Shown: positions 54,917 to 64,000 of the stretch, in pieces
How the letters are laid out: each line of letters starts with the position of its first letter
Numbering within the stretch: position 1 is the first letter of the stretch
Program-made: the position numbers and the translations under genes
Assembly (NCBI GenBank): GCA_945910035.1
Contig: OX246754.1
Coordinates: 138,880,688 to 138,944,687, forward strand
Length of the DNA stretch: 64,000 bases
Direction: 5' to 3'
Source of the DNA: Brachypalpus laphriformis
Lineage: Eukaryota; Arthropoda; Insecta; Diptera; Syrphidae
Notes under the pieces: generated by a model
The model's database searches: none
The model's input: only the letters and a program-made list of their open reading frames with translations
What the model was told of the DNA's origin: nothing

Positions 54917-55028
54917 GCGTTTACCTACCCCGGTTAATACCGTTGGTTAGGCTCGGATGGAGCACAGTCCACGTTCTGTGCTCTTCGATGATATTGCGAT
55001 CTAGTCACTTGGACTAATTAGCAATTTT

Positions 55029-56470
55029 TTTCTGATCTCTATGGTCGTTATTTTCCTATATATATATATATATTTCTACATGTATGGGTTCTGATACACC
55101 TAGGTCAATTAAAATTGCTTTGTCCTATTTAGCCTTCGCCGTATGTTTGCGTTGTCTAAAAGTTGTACTACCTCAGGGTTAGTGTTTTGTTGAAGTCTTG
55201 ATTCATGCCTTTGTGCATTTTTCCTAGTTTCATCTGTGACATATTCCACTCCTAAATCCCTGTGGAGGTTATTATACCTTATGTAGCAGGGTGCATTAAC
55301 GATATTCCTTAGCACTTTGTTTTAAAATCTTTGGATGATGTCTGCGTTGCTCTTTTTGGTACAGCCTCATAGTTGAATACCATATGTCCATATTGGCTTC
55401 AATGATTACTTATATGTATAATAAAAGCTTATTATAGATTGATAGTGGCGAATCCTTTCCTATCAGCCAATACATATTTCTGTATTTTATTTCCAATTCG
55501 TTTTTTTCTTTTTTACGTGTTCTTTCCATCTTAGCTTATCGTCCAGGGTCATTCCAAGATATTTTGCTGTATTTGCGTACGGCACTACTTTTTGGTTGAT
55601 AGTTACCGGGATATGATTTTCTGATTTCTGTTAGTGAAATTGATGTGCACTGATTTGCTTTCATTAAGCTTCACTCGCCATTTTACTGTCCAATTACAAA
55701 TTTTGTTCACAGCTGATTGCAGTTTTTGCGTTGATTCTATATTATTCTTTCCTACCACTAGGATTGCAGTGTCATCAGCAAATGTGGCCAAAGTACTATT
55801 TTCAAGCTCTGGGAGGTTACCAGTGTATAGGAGGTACATAATGGGGCCCCGTACGCTACTTTGCGGAACTCCTGCTTTAATTTCCGTTAGTTCTGAGTAC
55901 GAATCTTCCTGTTTAATTCTGAAAAATCTTCCGCTTAGATATGATTCTAAGATTGCAACATATTGTTTTGGTAGGAGGCATCTTAGTTTATGATTTAGTC
56001 CTGCATGCCAAACTTTGTCAAAGGCCTGAGCTACGTCGAGAAATACTGCAGAGCAGACCTTTTTTTCTTCTAAAGCTTTTTCATTGACATTAACTATTCT
56101 GTGGAGTTGATCAATTGTTGAATGTCTTCTAAATCCGAACTGATAATTTGGAATCAGGTTTTTTCGTTCAATGATGTGATTAAGTTGTTTAACAAGCAGT
56201 TTTTCGAAAAGTTTAGATATGACTGGCAGTATTGAAATTGGTCTGTATGATGACGCTTCGTTCGGTGGGTTTCCGGGCTTAGAGATCATTATTACTTCAG
56301 CGACTTTCCATAGGCTAGGAACATATTTCATTCTAAAAGCAGCATTGATTAGATTCGTTGGTATATTTATAGCTTTCCTTGGTATATTTGTATAATTGGC
56401 CTTTTGGTGTTTCTCATTGGTTTCCATAGCGAATAATTAGTGGTTTTTTCGTTCAGTTGCGTGACGTTGT
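55029..56470 (-). mobile_element. J5, damaged Jockey LINE
   Basis: Minus-strand element. The T run at 55025-55031 may be its poly(A) tail, and a (TA)n run lies at 55057-55073. The upstream end shows the linker signature TTNYSLWK near 56440, then a deletion, then the RT. It sits exactly at the right end of duplication block B. Confidence 0.75.
55109..56427 (-). pseudogene. J5 reverse transcriptase
   Basis: Jockey RT: SSYRPISILPVISKLFEKLL, YQFGFRRHSTIDQL, AVFLDVAQAFDKVWHAGL, an altered GVPQSSVRGPIMYLL (relatives have GVPQGSVLGPLLY), an intact FADDTAIL box and a C terminus ending RRRLNRTKQF. The frame breaks near 55603 and again near 55370-55440. The Gly-to-Ser and Leu-to-Arg changes in the PQGSVLG block would probably impair it as well. 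Confidence 0.88.
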
Positions 56471-56543
56471 GGGGTACACACATGCGTGAGCTTTCTCTTA
56501 AAGTTTGTCGAAATTTGTTTTCAAGTATTTTTAAATCGCAAAA

Positions 56544-57503
56544 ATGTCGTGTGGAATCTGCCAATCTAGAGTGGAAAGAACTGACTTAAAAGTTGAGTGT
56601 CGCGATTGCGGAATTATTTTTCATGGAAATTGCGCCAAACTAACAGCTACCGATTTGGACTACATGAAAAAAAGTCGAACTATCTGGCGGTGCCCTTTAT
56701 GTAGCAAGCAACGGCGGACCTCTTTTTCCGCAGCTACTATCGTACAAACAAATAACGCACAGTCAGATTTATTGTCAACCGGTTCGCCCGCACCCAGCAA
56801 CGAGTTTTCCCAACCACCTCCCCTAACACCTCGCAATGGAGATTCCTAAATCACTTTGGAGATGGTTTATGCAGAGAATATCTCAATAAAAAGAGTTCAA
56901 AAGACACAAATTGATGCGCTTCTTACAACAAACAAAGAGTGTGAACAAAAAATCAATACACTTGAGGAGAAGGTCAACAACCTGGAACAACAACTACTTG
57001 GTAACAGCATTGACATCTTTAACATCCCAACCAACAACACTTCTATGTCAAACACCGACCTTGCACTCAAAGTATTTCGCGATGGTCTGGAAATAAACGT
57101 CAGCGAAGGGGACATTGACCATTGCTACATAAAAACAATTAAATTGTCTAGACTTCCAGCAGTCGACAATTCAGCACAACCGTTATCGGCTAAAGAGATT
57201 AGAGATGTTTTGCATGTAAAGTTCACTTCGCGTAACCTAAAAGAGAAGATCATGAGAGCGAGCTATCAGACTAAAGGCAAATTAAAAACAACAACAATCA
57301 ACACTGAAGCAGCAGCAGAGAACATGTACATCAATAAGAGCTTAACATACCAATCTCGACAATTACTTAAGGCGGCAACGATATTAAGAGATTCAAAAAA
57401 ATACAAATTTCTATGGGTAAGGGACGGGATTGTTTACATGCGGAAGAAAGAGGGTGATCATTTCATTAAAATAACTTGTATTGCAGATCTAAATAAATTA
57501 TGA
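56544..57503 (+). pseudogene. LINE N2 ORF1 with PHD-type finger, one stop
   Basis: The first 101 codons carry a C4HC3 PHD-like zinc finger (CGICQSRVE, CRDCGIIFHGNC, WRCPLC). A single TAA at 56847-56849 interrupts the frame, which then continues unchanged with a coiled coil (INTLEEKVNNLEQQLL) and a basic RNA-binding-like domain (KEIRDVLHVKFTSRNLKEKI), ending LNKL at TGA 57501-57503. PHD plus coiled coil plus RNA-binding domain is an ORF1 type known from CR1/Jockey-group LINEs. The stop overlaps the next ATG (ATGA at 57500-57503), where ORF2 should start but is cut by BEL-3. Confidence 0.82.
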
Positions 57504-57507
57504 GTAC

Positions 57508-57947
57508 TGTTTTATAATGTTTTAATCCACGACAAAATGCGAGAAAACGGAATAAACCAGGTGACAAAATGGTAGAGCAATTGAATTTATTGACAAAAAA
57601 TTAATTACACTAAAGCTTGTCTTACGATTACAAGATGTGGTGTGAGTGACGGTCGAAATCCAAGTGGACGAGAAAATAAAGATAGACCAAGCTCTTAGTA
57701 AAAAAAACTCAAACTCTCGCTTACTGTACTTGCTGTTTTATTCCAGAGAGAATATTACGTATGGTTCGATAAAAGTACCGCACAATTGGTATTATATAAA
57801 AAAAACCGAATTAGTCTGTTAAAGAATTACACTCAATTTAGGTAAATAGCAAGTACAGTGAGTCAGAGTTAGATTACAACAATTGGTAATGAAATAATGA
57901 ATGAATGAATTTAATGAATTTTTAAATATTGATGAAGTTTCAAAACA
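57508..57947 (-). repeat. BEL-3 3' LTR
   Basis: 440 bp, TGTTTTATAATG ... CAAAACA. Preceded, on the minus strand, by a purine-rich AGCGGGGCCGGAA (57948-57960) that fits the polypurine tract. Confidence 0.92.
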
Positions 57948-57970
57948 TTCCGGCCCCGCTGAAACACGTT

Positions 57971-59214
57971 TCAGGAAGTGGGAAGTACAGCCAGTTTACT
58001 GATGGGTCGAACAAACAAGCCACGACTAGTTCTTACGGTCGTAACTCTTACTCTCGGGTATCTGGACCAGGATGAACGTTTTCGACTCTGCCAATGAACC
58101 ATTTCATAGGGGGGAGGTTGGATTCCTTCAAAACAACTAGATCGCCGGGTTTCACGTTGTCCGATATCTGCTGCCACTTCGAACGTTCTTGTAGGGTAGT
58201 GAGATACTCGTTGGACCATCGCTTCCAAAACCCTTGGACCATGCTCTGCAAATGATTCCAATGGGGCAACCTGTTTGGCGACATCTCCAATAAGCTTGGC
58301 TCTGGAACTGCTGAGTACGGTTCACCTATAAGGAAATGCGAAGGAGTTAGTGGATTTAAATCGTCATCCGATATGCTACAAAGAAGACGAGAGTTCAAAA
58401 TAGCTTCGATCTGCGCTAAGACAGTGTAGAGTTCTTCAAATGTTAAGATTGAAGATCCAACGACGCGTTTTAAGTGCAACTTTATGGATCGCACCCCCGC
58501 CTCCCACAAGCCACCAAAGTGTGGTGCAGATGGAGGAATGAAATGCCAAGCAACACCAACCATTGCTAAAGCTGCCGCAATACTGTCATTGTACGTTTGC
58601 GAAAGAACTAACTTGTGCATCTCGTCGAGGCAACGACGTGCACCTTGGAAGTTAGTTCCATTGTCGCTATAGATATTTGCACATTTTCCCCGACGAGAGA
58701 CAAATCTTCGGAACGCAGCCAGAAAGGCATCTGTGGTTAGGTCGCTTACCAACTCCAAATGGATTGCTTTTGTGCACATGCATACAAAGAGTGCAAAATA
58801 TGCTTTGGACAGCTTCGGCTTGCGCCCTCGAGACAGCTTAATTGTGATGGGACCGGCGTAGTCACATTCAGTGTTGGAGAATGGGCGGCTGGGATGAATG
58901 CGTTGTGATGGTAGATCTCCCATGAGCTGGTTGCTAGTACTCCTTCGTTGCATAAAACAAGACTTGCATGTGTGCACAATCTTTCGTATTAGATTACGAC
59001 TTCCCATTATCCAGTACTGTTGTCGAATTAATGCGAACGTTGCCGATACTCCAGTATGTAGATTACTAGTATGGACGTACGTAGCTATAAGAAATGAAAG
59101 GCGGTTATTAGGAAGGATTAAAGGGTGTTTTATGGTGTATGAAACATTGGCGTGTTTTATACGTCCGCCGACACGTAAAAGCCCGTCCTTGCCGACAAAC
59201 GCTGAGTATCTCAA
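57971..59214 (-). pseudogene. BEL-3 integrase
   Basis: Long open part from 59214: a zinc-binding array (HTGVSATFALIRQ, HTCKSC), catalytic Asp in CDYAGPITIK, the YSDNGTNFQGA block and PHFGGLWEAGVRSIKLH, then the C-terminal domain with VKPGDLVVLKESNLPPMKW. A frameshift near 58050 hits the last 30 codons, which are readable to LAVLPTS (57971). The active-site residues are all present. Confidence 0.87.
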
Positions 59215-59268
59215 TAGTTTAGATTTAGCTGCGAGTGTTTGATGACTGGATAAATGACGAATTTCATC

Positions 59269-60950
59269 TCAAAATGTTTCTTCCTGGGCGTGTTTGATGA
59301 GTACATTCCTTGCATGTTGAATTTCACAGAATCTAAGGCCGTGAGTGATTCTATCGCGATGACTTGACCGGCAATTTGAAACGAAGCGAAAGCAATACGC
59401 GACTATACGTTGCAATCGTGTCCAAGATGATAGTTTATCGATGAGTGTTTGAATAGTATTGGGTTGTGCGGACGATACGAACACGAATTTCGTGGTCTGT
59501 CTTTCTTCTGAAGTAAAGTCTGCATTTTCCGACTGTTGGATAGATAACTTCGATTTTGGCCAAAGTTCTTGCTCCAAGGATAACCAGGGAGGGCCGATCC
59601 ACCAGAGGGAATGATCGACTAATTTCGAAGGAAGTATACCACGCGATGCGCAATCAGCCGGGTTTCACTCCGACCTTACATGATACCATGAATGTCGCGG
59701 AATTTTTTCAATGATGGCAGCTGTACGGTTCGCAACAAAGGTAGTCCAGCGGCGAGGCGGAGACGAAAGCCAATGAAGAACAACTTCGGAGTCGCACCAC
59801 GCATACACACTCTTAAAAAGTTGGTTGACAAAGAAGACGTAATTGTCGTTATCAGTCGGCACAACAGCAAAGCTCCGCAAAGGTCGAGACGCGGAATTGA
59901 TAGTGGTTTTAGTGGCGCTACCTTTGTTTTGGCTGCGATGATCGTAGTCCTCAATTCACCGGTAGATAGCTTACAACGAGCATAAATAACAGCTGCATAT
60001 GCCAAAGAAGATGCATCTGAAAAGCCATGTAGCTCGATTCCTTCTGATGATGAGAATACATTTCTTGGAATCTGAATCCGTTCGAAGAAATGAAGCTCCT
60101 GCCGATAGCTACTCCATCTGCTAGCGAATTGAAATGGTAACGGGTCGTCCCAATCGAGTTGATATTCTGCAGACCATAGCTCTTGAAATAGCAATTTGAA
60201 TAAGATTACCGATGGGGCCAATAGACCCAAAGGGTCGAAGATACGCGACATCTCGGATAGCAAAGAACGCCTACTTGGAGCTAGTAATGGGAGAAGTTCC
60301 GTCATTCTGAAGGAAAGATGGTCACTTGGAGGATTCCAAAACATGCCAAGCACTTTAATCAAAGATTTTGATCTCTCGGTATCATACCACGAAAATTCGC
60401 ACTCTTCCTTCGGAAGGAGAGCAAGTAAGGCCCAACAGTTAGAGTTCCATTTCCGGAGTTTGAGTTTAGCATCTGACATTAAGGCGACTAACACTGACTG
60501 CAAGCTGATTAACATTTCTTCAGTATCCGCTCCCGTCATCACGTCGTCCACGTACACGTCGTTTAGCAGAACACGGGCTGCATTTGGGTATTAATTGTGG
60601 TAATCATTCGCTAGTTGCTGTAATACCCGAACGGACAAAAATGGAGCAGAAGCTGTACCATATGTGACGGTACATAATCGAAAATGTTCAATTTCATTAG
60701 ATGGATGTTCACGCCAAACAATGCGTTGAAAATCGGTATGCTCCTTGTCCACCCAAATTTGGCGAAACATTTTTTCAACATCAGCAGTGATCACATACCG
60801 ATGTTGACGGAAACGCAAGCAGACGCCAACTAAATTCCGCTGAATTGGAGGACCGATAAGTAGGCTACTGTTGAGAGAATTCCCAAATGAATCTTTGGCA
60901 GAGCCGTCGAACACGACTCGGAGTTTGGTGGTTTTACTGTCAGGCTTCAA
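59269..60950 (-). pseudogene. BEL-3 RT and RNase H
   Basis: RT with LRVVFDGSAKD, TADVEKMFRQIWV, GTASAPFLSVRVLQQ, then a TAA at 60591-60593 shortly before the catalytic box MYVDDVMTGAD. RNase H-like HGFSDASSLAYAAVIYA follows, then a frameshift near 59830, a stop at 59665 and another at 59269. The order and spacing match BEL-1. Confidence 0.87.
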
Positions 60951-60983
60951 AACAGCGTGGTGCGGAAGATAAAAATGTTTGCC

Positions 60984-61805
60984 CTAGGCTGTTTCTATTT
61001 CATTTGCAGGTATACGTGACATATGACCAAGGTCGAGATACTCCTTCATAAATTTGGAGTAAAGGTTATGCAGTTCTAAATCAGCACGAAAACGACATTC
61101 CATTCCTAACAAACGAGACACGGCGGATTTAAACGAATTTCCAAATGACGGTGTAGAATATTTGAACGGTAGCTGAACGACATACTTTCCATCAGCAGCT
61201 CTAGAAAATGTTTCACGAAAATGACTTTCAGCCTTATCATCGACGATAGATTGGTTGGTGGGTGCCGAGACTTCCTCTATTTCCCAAAAACGTTGCAACA
61301 AGGTATGGACATCGAGAGTAGAATGCAAAGACGAGATTGACGAATAAGTTGGTACCTTGTTGTCTAATAACTCCGCCGTTACAACCCAGCCGAACGAAGT
61401 ATTTTATGCTATAGGAACACCCTGTGATTCTCTAACTTGACCAGCCTCTAAGATACTCCAAAGCTTATCAGCACCTAGCAACACATCTACCGCACTTGGG
61501 ACATTGAAGAAGGGGTCTGATAAAACTAAGTTGCGTATATGAGACCAATAAGATACGTCAAATGGCTGAGACGGCAGGTATGATGTCAATTTATTAAGAA
61601 CAAATGCATCAACGAATAAATGGTGTCCATTAAAACGCGAACATAAGCTTAACGAAACATAACCTTTGGTGTGACCTGCTTCTGAAGACGAAAAACCAAT
61701 GATAGGGATACGAGCATGCTTGCGATCGAGTCCTAGTCTTTGAACGAACGATTCGACGACGAATGAGACCTTCGATCCGGAGTCGATTAAAACCCGGCAG
61801 TTCAC
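60984..61805 (-). pseudogene. BEL-3 protease and linker
   Basis: Aspartic protease with the canonical LIDSGSKVSF motif at the start, and SAVDVLLGADKLW, a BEL/Pao protease-linker signature. Stops at 61404-61406 and 60984-60986 interrupt the frame. Confidence 0.85.
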
Positions 61806-61999
61806 CTGTTTTCCCTGACTATCCTCATTTGTTTGTTATGAGTTACTTCAAGCGAGTGGTTATTGATTATTTGGGGCACAAATGAAGATGATGGTGGCAC
61901 TGGTGATGATGTCACATTGGGAGCCAACGACGAAGAGTTTGCGAATGAAGATGAAGGTGAAGACAAGGAGTTTTGTTCCTGTGGATGAACCAGGGAGTG

Positions 62000-62330
62000 G
62001 TGGCGTGCGGCAGCGGAAGGTAGACCGACACTTGTTAGAAGAGTGCCCTATTCGAAGGCAATGAAAACATAAGGAGCCTTTCCTAGCGAAATTCCGACGC
62101 GATTCGACGTCTAATGCTACAAATTTAGCGCACTGAGCTAAGAGATGATCTCCTTCGCACTTAGGACACTTTGATTTAGTCTGTTGTTGTTCGGCAAAAT
62201 GGTTTACTACGCGAAGAGTTTAAACGAACGACCGGGTGGCACGATTCCAAGGCCACGCACCGCGATTTCAGAAAATCTAAGAGTTCATCAATGGCACTAT
62301 CGTTACGAGAGCCAACCTTCTCCGCCCAGG
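62000..62330 (-). pseudogene. BEL-3 gag end with zinc knuckle
   Basis: One knuckle, CFHCLRIGHSSNKC, is readable near 62060-62019, followed by Arg/Pro-rich sequence. The frame is broken on both sides. Confidence 0.65.
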
Positions 62331-62408
62331 CATGTTTAGTATCTTTGTCGACTTTATTTAGTAGGAGATGTATTAACCACGGATCGCGATCGGTTGCCTC
62401 AAGTGCAT

Positions 62409-63100
62409 TTAGGTATGAACGTTGCTTACGTTTATTGAGGGAAACGAGAGGAACATTTCGATGAAGGATTGAACGATTAGATCCGCTCGATCGTATCTTT
62501 CTTCCAACCTTTCCCAGGCATCAATATAATTGGCGTCTGAAACAGGTATATGTTTCACCAAATTAGCCGCGTCGTCTCGAAGAAGAGATTTCAGATGCTG
62601 GAACTTTTGGGTGGTCGTCAAATGATTGTTATTATCTACCGAACCGGTGAAGAGATCCCTAAAACACGGCCAATCTTTATAATCACCAGAAAAATGCGGT
62701 AGATTAATCTTTGGCAGCTTAACGGAAACAGATTGAGAGGAAGAATTAAGTTTATCGAGGAGGGAGGCTTGTTGATCCGCTAATTTTTCAACCATGACGT
62801 CACTTGAAACAGTACACGCGCCTTTTTTTTCGCGAATCGCTTTTTTATAGACGATTGAGCCAGAAAATATTTGGATTCGTACTCGACAAACTCGGGTTCA
62901 GGATCAACGAAATCTGGTTCACCCGAAAGATTCAAAAGTTCGTTATGAAGAGATATAAAATTCGACCATGCGTCTTCTAACTTTTCTAATCGCACTTCGA
63001 GCATTTCAACAGTCACGGCGGAGCCAATCTTTTCAGCGAATACTGGCGCACGGGTAACACATCCCTTTGCATGACCTCGTTTGACTTTTATTGCATTCAT
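62409..63100 (-). pseudogene. BEL-3 gag
   Basis: Starts MNAIKVKRGHAKG at 63098-63100. A frameshift near 62800 is followed by the DUF1759-type Gag core (KINLPHFSGDYKDWPCFRDLF, LKSLLRDDAANLVKHI, WERLEERYDRADLI). The frame is lost again at 62409. Confidence 0.83.
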
Positions 63101-63204
63101 ATTAAGCTTTATTCGAATAGAAACGATATAGGAAAAAAAACAATGTCTATTACTCTACCACACGGCGATTCCTCGATCGATTTACTGATAATATGATTCT
63201 TATA

Positions 63205-63225
63205 AATTCGGCTTTCGAAGGACCA
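63205..63225 (-). other. BEL-3 primer-binding site
   Basis: Minus strand: TGGTCCTTCGAAAGCCG, three bases from the 5' LTR. It shares its first 11 bases with the BEL-1 site. Confidence 0.72.
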
Positions 63226-63228
63226 CAA

Positions 63229-63982
63229 TGTTTTATAATGTTTTAATCCACGACAAACTGCGAGTAAACGGAATAAACAGGGCGACAAAATGGTAGAGCA
63301 ATTGAATTTATTGACAAAAAATTAATTAAACTAAAGCTTGTCTTACGATTATAAGATATGGTGTGAGTGACGGTCGAAATCCAAGTGGACGGAGATAGAC
63401 CAAGCTCTAAGTAAAAAAAACTCAAACTCTCGCTCACTGTACTTGCTGTTCTATTCCAGAGAGAATATTACGTATGGTTCGATAAAAGTAGTTCGTGGTT
63501 CGTGGGCGCCGTGGCGTAAGTGGTTAGTGTGTCGGATCACTACGCATGAGGTTCCAAGTTCGAATCCCAGAAAATACCAAAAAAAAGTTTTTTCACGGTC
63601 CCACCTCTCGCGAGCGTCTGACAAACATCCGAGAGTATTGTTGTCATGAAAAAGCTTCTCAAATCGCCGTTCGGAGTCGGCATTAAACTGTAGGTCCCTT
63701 CCATTCGTGTGAAAAATATAACGCACACAACATGATTGGTTGCGAGAAACTAGGCCCTGGCACTTTAAAGAGCTGTTGCGCCAAATATTTGTATTTGTAT
63801 TTGATAAAAGTACCGCACAATTGGTATTATATAAAAAAAACCGAATTAGTCTGTTAAAGAATTACACTCAATTTAGGTAAATACTAAGTACAGTGAGTCA
63901 GAGTTAGATTACAACAATTGGTAATGAAATAATGAATGAATGAATTTAATGAATTTTTAAATGTTGATGAAGTTTCAAAACA
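63229..63982 (-). repeat. BEL-3 5' LTR with SINE inside
   Basis: Partner of 57508-57947; without the 312-bp SINE and its 10-bp duplication it is about 432 bp. Followed by agtac and then ATTTAATAATATA, the resumed ORF2 of LINE N2, which leaves the window. Confidence 0.9.
63491..63802 (+). mobile_element. tRNA-derived SINE
   Basis: 312 bp flanked by GATAAAAGTA (63481-63490 and 63803-63812). The head has polymerase III promoter blocks: A box-like TGGCGTAAGTGG (63512-63523) and B box-like AGTTCGAATCC (63557-63567). A tRNA-unrelated body follows with GAGCTGTTGCGCCA, and a (TATTTG)n tail. Plus orientation. The head resembles a tRNA, but I see no cloverleaf good enough for a tRNA gene. Confidence 0.88.
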
Positions 63983-64000
63983 AGTACATTTAATAATATA
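63983..64000 (+). pseudogene. LINE N2 ORF2, resumed after BEL-3
   Basis: After the right target duplication the sequence continues ATTTAATAATATA. Joined to the ATG at 57500 this would be the start of ORF2; only a few codons are in the window. Confidence 0.5.

Larger units (their letters stand above)
40347..55028 (+). repeat. Segmental duplication, block B
   Basis: Direct copy of 374-19957. Private insertions are J2 (42527-44987) and J3 with R (47253-51596). Additional private changes are a partial repeat of J1 (45064-45470) and loss of about 8 bp at the J3 site. Homology ends at 55028, where a T run and Jockey J5 begin. If the pair arose by a head-to-tail duplication, the unit is 19958-55028. 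Confidence 0.9.
57508..63982 (-). mobile_element. BEL-3, BEL/Pao LTR retrotransposon
   Basis: LTRs at 57508-57947 and 63229-63982 (the second holds a SINE), with 5-bp target duplication agtac (57503-57507 and 63983-63987). It is inserted four bases into LINE N2 ORF2 (ATG-AGTAC). Minus-strand gag, protease, RT, RNase H and integrase are present in order; no env-like region is seen between integrase and the 3' LTR. Many stops and frameshifts mark it as dead. LTRs differ at about 15 places by eye, making it one of the older LTR elements here. Confidence 0.93.

Noticed and set aside
55057..55073. TA repeat as a promoter TATA region
   Set aside because: A simple (TA)n run in the 3' end of J5 with no gene behind it.
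63512..63567. tRNA gene
   Set aside because: A and B box-like strings are present, but the sequence between and after them does not give a convincing cloverleaf, and the unit is flanked by a target duplication; it is a SINE head.
1..64000. CRISPR array, bacterial operon, rRNA or phage module
   Set aside because: No evenly spaced repeat-spacer pattern, no bacterial gene order and no rRNA-like core; all coding similarity is to insect transposable elements.

Overview
The window looks like one stretch of repeat-rich, gene-poor chromosome from an insect, most likely a brachyceran fly. This is inferred from the mix of Jockey-clade LINEs, roo-like BEL/Pao elements with an envelope-like region, Ty3/gypsy elements, RTE-like LINEs, a Phantom-type MULE and a tRNA-derived SINE. 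I see no host gene, rRNA, true tRNA or CRISPR array. Almost every base that can be assigned belongs to a transposable element (TE), and most coding regions are broken. Element names (J1 to J5, N, N2, R, BEL-1 to BEL-4, Ty3-1, Ty3-2) are labels for this report only, and clade names rest on motif recognition, not on searches.

Layout. 1-373: 3' end of LINE R. 374-953 and 9186-10235: 3' half of LINE N (copy A), split by BEL-1 (954-9185, minus strand, gag-pol-env-like). 10236-11020: 3' part of Jockey element J1. 11021-13345: BEL-2 env/integrase remnant, minus. 13346-14205: unassigned segment. 14206-14412 and 18230-18485: RT fragment of another LINE, split by Ty3-2 (14413-18229), a small Ty3/gypsy deletion derivative. 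18486-19957: BEL-4 leader and gag remnant. 19958-24662: 5' part of J1, carrying two MULE/Phantom copies (20415-21177 and 21230-23078). 24663-41957: N inserted into J1. N contains Ty3-1 (25185-38731), which contains an RTE-like LINE in its 5' LTR (25222-26172), a second RTE-like LINE in pol (29034-32177) and Jockey J4 (about 36402-37604). 41958-45631: J1 resumes, carrying Jockey J2 (42527-44987). 45632-55028: a second copy of the BEL-2/unassigned/LINE/BEL-4 series, carrying J3 and an R copy (47253-51596). 55029-56470: Jockey J5, minus. 56480-57502: LINE N2 with a PHD-type ORF1, cut at the start of its ORF2 by BEL-3 (57508-63982), whose 5' LTR carries a SINE.

Two blocks, 374-19957 and 40347-55028, are direct copies sharing the same internal TE junctions. 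The simplest reading is a head-to-tail duplication with its junction at 19957/19958, whose first copy starts before the window. Later insertions are private to one copy: R, BEL-1 and Ty3-2 in the first; J2, J3 and the second R in the second. One 2.2-kb patch (45064-47252) is far more similar to the other block than its surroundings.

The genes do not form a pathway. Each element carries its own gag, RT, integrase or transposase, and nearly all are dead by stops, frameshifts, truncation or later insertion. The longest uninterrupted frames are the MULE transposase (21436-22926), the integrase/env-like frame of BEL-1, the endonuclease frame of the RTE-like LINE, and the integrase frame of Ty3-2. 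A plausible larger role is a heterochromatic TE graveyard or piRNA-cluster-like locus, which the sequence alone cannot show.
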